From assembly GCF_913020055.1 (NCBI RefSeq), contig NZ_CAJWCF010000002.1:1-64000 (forward strand): a stretch of 64,000 nucleotides of DNA, read 5' to 3'. Made by a program: the position numbers and the translations under genes. Shown piece by piece: positions 60,223-64,000 of this stretch. The stretch's first letter is position 1. Every line of letters starts with the position of its first letter. Below the pieces are notes generated by a model. It was not told the origin of the DNA and did no database searches. It worked only from the letters and a program-made list of their open reading frames with translations. Source of the stretch: an uncultured Paraglaciecola sp. GTDB lineage: Bacteria > Pseudomonadota > Gammaproteobacteria > Enterobacterales > Alteromonadaceae.

Positions 60223-60506
60223 GGTATTGCGATGATGGTCGATTAGACATCGACAATAACCGCTCAGAGCAAGCGATAAAACCCTTCGTGATGGGCAGGA
60301 AGGCATGGTTATTTAGTCAAACTGCCAACGGTGCTAACGCCAGTGCCACGTTATATTCTATTGTGGAAACAGCGAAAGCTAACGGCCTCGTTCCCTATGA
60401 TTACTTAGTTCACGTGATGGAAAAAATTATGCAAGGTGGTACTGAGCCTGAACAACTATTGCCTTGGAACGTCAAACTAGGCTAGTGTGGTTCTAACGTC
60501 GCACAC
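60223..60506 (+). mobile_element. Truncated IS66 copy (right 284 bases)
   Basis: These bases match 55940-56223 of the full element with a few substitutions (for example gatatc/gacatc and gagcgag/gagcaag). They hold the last 87 or so codons of tnpC ([20 protein letters not shown] onward) and the complete right inverted repeat at 60485-60506. The left 2.1 kb are missing and the break occurs directly at the GGTATTGC sequence. It is a relic of another insertion or of a rearrangement between copies. Confidence 0.92.
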
Positions 60507-60668
60507 GATGCATTAACTAAGATTTGATTGTTTGCTTTCGGATAAGGCCTTATTGTTTCAATTATTCCACCACTATTATTAGCGCCCCTTAATCTTTCTA
60601 TATATTCCTCAAGCCAAAAATATATTTTATCTGTAGAATTGTTAGGTGAAATATAAAAGGTTAGTTTA

Positions 60669-61031
60669 ATGAGTTATTTAGTCGCTATTGAAGAAGATCA
60701 TGTTTACGTTAAGTATTCTGGCTTGGTGGATGGTTTAGATATTGTGCGAATTACTGCGGATGACTATTTTATTAATAACTTGAGGCGTTTGCAGAAAGTT
60801 ATCCACGATTTTTCTTTTTGTGATGAGGTTTCGTTAGGCTTTGAGGATATGCAAGAAATTGCATTGATGTCTAATATGGAGTCTAACTTTACTGAAAAAG
60901 CGATTGGTGTAATGATCCCAAGAACCGCAGAAAGCTACGCCCGTATAGTCGGTTTAGGTCAGGCCATTAAATCCCCTGATTGGACAATACTAATAGCGCA
61001 CAACTATGCGGATGCTTTGACTAAAATATGA
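60669..61031 (+). CDS. Small SpoIIAA/STAS-like protein, unknown function
   Basis: 120 residues, cytoplasmic and acidic. The pattern MSYLVAIEEDHVYVKYSGLV, a helix with LRRLQKVIHDFSFCDEVSLG, and FTEKAIGVMIPRTAESYARI is like the SpoIIAA-like fold of small beta-alpha proteins in marine gammaproteobacteria; no function is known. AAAAGGTTAG before the ATG gives a ribosome site. Its upstream region is duplicated at 53743-53809, where a paralogue was destroyed by an IS66 insertion. Confidence 0.75.
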   Translation: MSYLVAIEEDHVYVKYSGLVDGLDIVRITADDYFINNLRRLQKVIHDFSFCDEVSLGFEDMQEIALMSNMESNFTEKAIGVMIPRTAESYARIVGLGQAIKSPDWTILIAHNYADALTKI

Positions 61032-61290
61032 GTAATTGCCTTACGCTAAGGTTTCTTTTTTCTAATTAATCATTTAATTTATCGATGTTAAAGTGCAAAA
61101 TTTCCCCTTCAAAATTACGTCCTAACTGCCCATCTGTAATTCAAACTGAATAATCTTTATTGTTATTCTAATTATACTTGCATAACTGCTCCAAACCCGT
61201 AAAATACCGCGGCCTTTTATCTGGCTAATAATCGTCAGAATTTAAGGTAAATTAAGTTAACGTTAACGCTACTACGAGTTTGAGGCATAT

Positions 61291-61542
61291 ATGGTTACTA
61301 TTCGTTTACAGCGTGGTGGCGCGAAAAAGCGTCCATTTTATCAAGTAGTTGTTGCAGACAGTCGTCGTTCACGCGATGGTCGTTTTATTGAAAACATTGG
61401 TTTTTTCAATCCAACAGCAATGGGTCAAGAAGAGCGTTTACGCTTGGACTTGAGTCGTGTTGAGCATTGGGTTGGGGTAGGCGCAAGCTTATCTGACCGT
61501 GTTGCACGCTTGGTAAAAGATGCACAAAAGGTAGCTGCTTAA
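61291..61542 (+). CDS. rpsP: 30S ribosomal protein S16
   Basis: 83 residues, first gene of the rpsP-rimM-trmD-rplS operon. [20 protein letters not shown], then [20 protein letters not shown], is the bS16 signature. The 260 bases upstream should hold the operon promoter; ffh, often adjacent, is not there. Confidence 0.98.
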   Translation: MVTIRLQRGGAKKRPFYQVVVADSRRSRDGRFIENIGFFNPTAMGQEERLRLDLSRVEHWVGVGASLSDRVARLVKDAQKVAA

Positions 61543-61569
61543 TTGCAGTTGCAAAAAAGGGTTTAAGCA

Positions 61570-62100
61570 ATGAGTCTTGCGTCTGACACATTAGTGATTG
61601 GCATAATCGGAGCACCTTACGGTGTCAAAGGTTGGGTCAAAATCACCTCTTATACCCACGATTTAGACGGCGTGTTTGCTTACACTCCTTGGCTTTTGGG
61701 TCAAGTGCAAGAAGGCAACGAGTACGTCGTAGACCAATGGCGAACCCACAATAAAGGTTTAGTTGCCAAACTGGTTGGGGTGGATAATCGAGACGATGCT
61801 GAAAGTATCAAAAATCTTGAGATTTCCATTAAAGCAGAAATGCTACCTGAACTAGATGACAGCGATGTTTATTGGCGTGAATTAGTCGGCATGCAGGTTG
61901 TTACCGATAAAGGTTACAACTTGGGTGTAATAAAAGAGTTATTTGAAACCGGTGCTAACGATGTGTTGTTAGTGAAAGCCAATTTGAATGACGCTTTTGG
62001 TCAGAAAGAACGCATGGTTCCTTATTTGTTAGATCAAGTGATTAAACAAGTGGACCGGCAGGCGAAAACGGTCACAGTGGATTGGGATCCTGCATTTTAA
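61570..62100 (+). CDS. rimM: Ribosome maturation factor RimM
   Basis: 176 residues with an N-terminal RimM beta barrel ([20 protein letters not shown]) and a C-terminal PRC-barrel ([20 protein letters not shown]). It binds S19 and assists 30S head assembly. It starts 27 bases after rpsP, and its stop codon overlaps the trmD start (TAATG). Confidence 0.97.
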   Translation: MSLASDTLVIGIIGAPYGVKGWVKITSYTHDLDGVFAYTPWLLGQVQEGNEYVVDQWRTHNKGLVAKLVGVDNRDDAESIKNLEISIKAEMLPELDDSDVYWRELVGMQVVTDKGYNLGVIKELFETGANDVLLVKANLNDAFGQKERMVPYLLDQVIKQVDRQAKTVTVDWDPAF

Positions 62101-62879
62101 TGCAAGAGCCTAGTCAGGAACCGAGTCGTTGGTTTGGAGTTATTAGTCTTTTTCCAGAAATGTTTGAGACTTTTACCCAACAGGGAGTAATAGGGCGAGC
62201 GGTGAAAACCGGCTTGTTAAAAGTAGAGTGTTTTAATCCAAGAGACTTTACTTTCGACAAACATCGTACTGTTGACGACCGACCATACGGTGGTGGACCT
62301 GGCATGCTGATGATGGTTCAGCCATTAAAAGACGCTATTCTGGCAGCTAAAGCAGCTGCAGGAAGAAAAACAAAAGTGGTTTACCTTTCTCCCCAAGGGA
62401 AAAAGCTGGATCAAGCAGGAGTGAAACAGCTTTCTGAAAATGAAAGTTTGATTCTAGTAGCTGGTCGGTATGAAGGTATCGATGAACGTGTAATACAAAC
62501 ACAGGTTGACGAGGAATGGTCAATTGGTGATTACGTGTTAAGTGGCGGCGAATTGCCTGCTATGGTTTTAATGGATGCAGTTTCAAGGTTTGTACCCGGT
62601 GTATTAGGGCATAAGCAGTCTGCCGAGCAAGACTCTTTTAGTCATGGCTTGTTAGATTGTCCGCACTATACCCGACCAGAAAACTTGGACGGTGAGCTTG
62701 TTCCTAAGGTGTTGTTAAGTGGTGATCACGAAAAAATCAAGCAGTGGCGTTTACAACAGTCGCTAGGTAGAACCTGGCAACGACGCCCTGAATTATTAAA
62801 CGCTCTAGCTCTGACTGAGGAGCAGCAAAAGTTGTTAGATTTATATCTACAGAGTTTGCCGCAGCATGATGACAGTTAA
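62100..62879 (+). CDS. trmD: tRNA (guanine37-N1)-methyltransferase
   Basis: 259 residues from ATG 62100. This ATG shares its A with the rimM stop; the in-frame TTG upstream lies inside rimM. A SPOUT enzyme methylating G37 of CUN/CGG/CCN tRNAs. The motifs [38 protein letters not shown] and [15 protein letters not shown] (SAM knot) are all present. Confidence 0.97.
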   Translation: MQEPSQEPSRWFGVISLFPEMFETFTQQGVIGRAVKTGLLKVECFNPRDFTFDKHRTVDDRPYGGGPGMLMMVQPLKDAILAAKAAAGRKTKVVYLSPQGKKLDQAGVKQLSENESLILVAGRYEGIDERVIQTQVDEEWSIGDYVLSGGELPAMVLMDAVSRFVPGVLGHKQSAEQDSFSHGLLDCPHYTRPENLDGELVPKVLLSGDHEKIKQWRLQQSLGRTWQRRPELLNALALTEEQQKLLDLYLQSLPQHDDS

Positions 62880-62898
62880 TCTAGTATGAGAGGATATG

Positions 62899-63258
62899 AT
62901 GAGTAAAGTAAATCAAGACATCATCAAGAAAATTGAAGAAGCGCAGCTAAAAACTGACGTTCCAGCATTCAGTGCTGGTGACACAGTAGTTGTGCAAGTA
63001 CGCGTTAAGGAAGGCGAAAAAGAACGTCTTCAGGCTTACGAAGGCGTTGTAATCGCTAAACGTAACCGTGGCCTACACTCTGCTTTTACAGTTCGTAAGA
63101 TTTCTAACGGCGAAGGTGTTGAGCGTATATTCCAAACACACAGCCCGGCAATCAGTTCTATTGAAGTGAAACGTCGTGGTGCTGTTCGTCGCGCTAAACT
63201 TTATTACTTGCGAGAACGTTCTGGTCGTTCTGCACGTATCAAAGAAAAGCTAGGTTAA
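62899..63258 (+). CDS. rplS: 50S ribosomal protein L19
   Basis: 119 residues. ATG 62899 is preferred over the adjacent ATG 62896 because GAGAGG ends 5 bases before it. [20 protein letters not shown] and [17 protein letters not shown] are the bL19 signature. It closes the operon. Confidence 0.98.
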   Translation: MSKVNQDIIKKIEEAQLKTDVPAFSAGDTVVVQVRVKEGEKERLQAYEGVVIAKRNRGLHSAFTVRKISNGEGVERIFQTHSPAISSIEVKRRGAVRRAKLYYLRERSGRSARIKEKLG

Positions 63259-63291
63259 TTTAATTTCTGCGTTATCGTTAAACTTAATAAG

Positions 63292-63316
63292 AAAACCCGC
63301 CTTTTGGCGGGTTTTT
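63292..63316 (+). terminator. Rho-independent terminator after rplS
   Basis: AAAACCCGCC-TTTT-GGCGGGTTTT with a trailing T-run. It ends the rpsP operon, and its A-rich left flank also gives a T-run for the convergent dihydropyrimidinase gene. Confidence 0.92.
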
Positions 63317-63345
63317 GCTATTTGGGACTTTTAAATCGCTGTATT

Positions 63346-64000
<655 letters not shown>

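Noticed and set aside
51400-61290. attR copy of the tRNA-Leu 3' end marking an island
   Set aside because: I looked for the GTTCGAGTCTCTCC sequence further right and did not see it within the window.

Overview
The window is chromosomal DNA of a marine gammaproteobacterium of the Alteromonadales. This is inferred from the gene neighbourhoods, the moderate-to-low GC seen by eye and the marine-type carbohydrate genes; an Alteromonadaceae genus of the Glaciecola/Paraglaciecola type is the best guess, but the sequence alone does not settle the genus.

Layout. Positions 0.2-15.2 kb hold asnS, small metabolic and membrane genes, an Lrp regulator with an NhaC antiporter and a secreted gamma-glutamyltransferase, a TPR protein with a degenerate GGDEF domain, and tcdA. 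15.4-18.3 kb is a GDP-mannose pair (manC, manB). 18.4-24.5 kb is a carbohydrate region: a decayed divergent GH3/AraC pair, an intact GH3 lipoprotein and a two-domain periplasmic binding protein. 24.6-38.5 kb is a long minus-strand envelope and housekeeping run in the classical gammaproteobacterial order (leuS, lptE, holA, nadD, rsfS, rlmH, mrdA, rodA, mltB, rlpA, dacA, ybeD, lipB, lipA). 38.9-41.8 kb carries a Lon-like protease and a SlyD-like isomerase. 45.1-51.4 kb is rlmE-ftsH-folP-glmM-tpiA-secG-tRNA-Leu. 61.3-63.3 kb is the ribosomal/tRNA-modification operon rpsP-rimM-trmD-rplS. The window ends inside a dihydropyrimidinase gene.

The most notable locus is at 43.66-44.71 kb on the minus strand. 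It encodes a borosin-type peptide backbone alpha-N-methyltransferase (OphMA/SonM family) followed by a separate 72-residue candidate precursor peptide, i.e. a 'split borosin' RiPP locus. The methyltransferase reading frame is broken by one base in a five-base homopolymer just before its catalytic motif, and the candidate precursor has a very acidic, DEKN-repeat C-terminus unlike the hydrophobic cores expected for this class. The gene next to it, a TPR-GGDEF protein, has a single in-frame TAA, so this short stretch carries two disabled genes.

The second accessory area is 51.4-61.3 kb, between the tRNA-Leu gene and rpsP. It has a chain of hairpins, a perfect 38-bp palindrome, a lipoprotein gene with an attC-like 3' end, a fatty-acyl desaturase, a 2.4-kb IS66-family element with a doubly frameshifted transposase, a Reg_prop/GGDEF sensor, an SDR reductase, a truncated second IS66 end and a small SpoIIAA-like gene. 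The IS66 element sits just after the start codon of what was a paralogue of that small gene. Three GGDEF-type genes occur in the window: one looks active, one is catalytically degenerate and one is interrupted.
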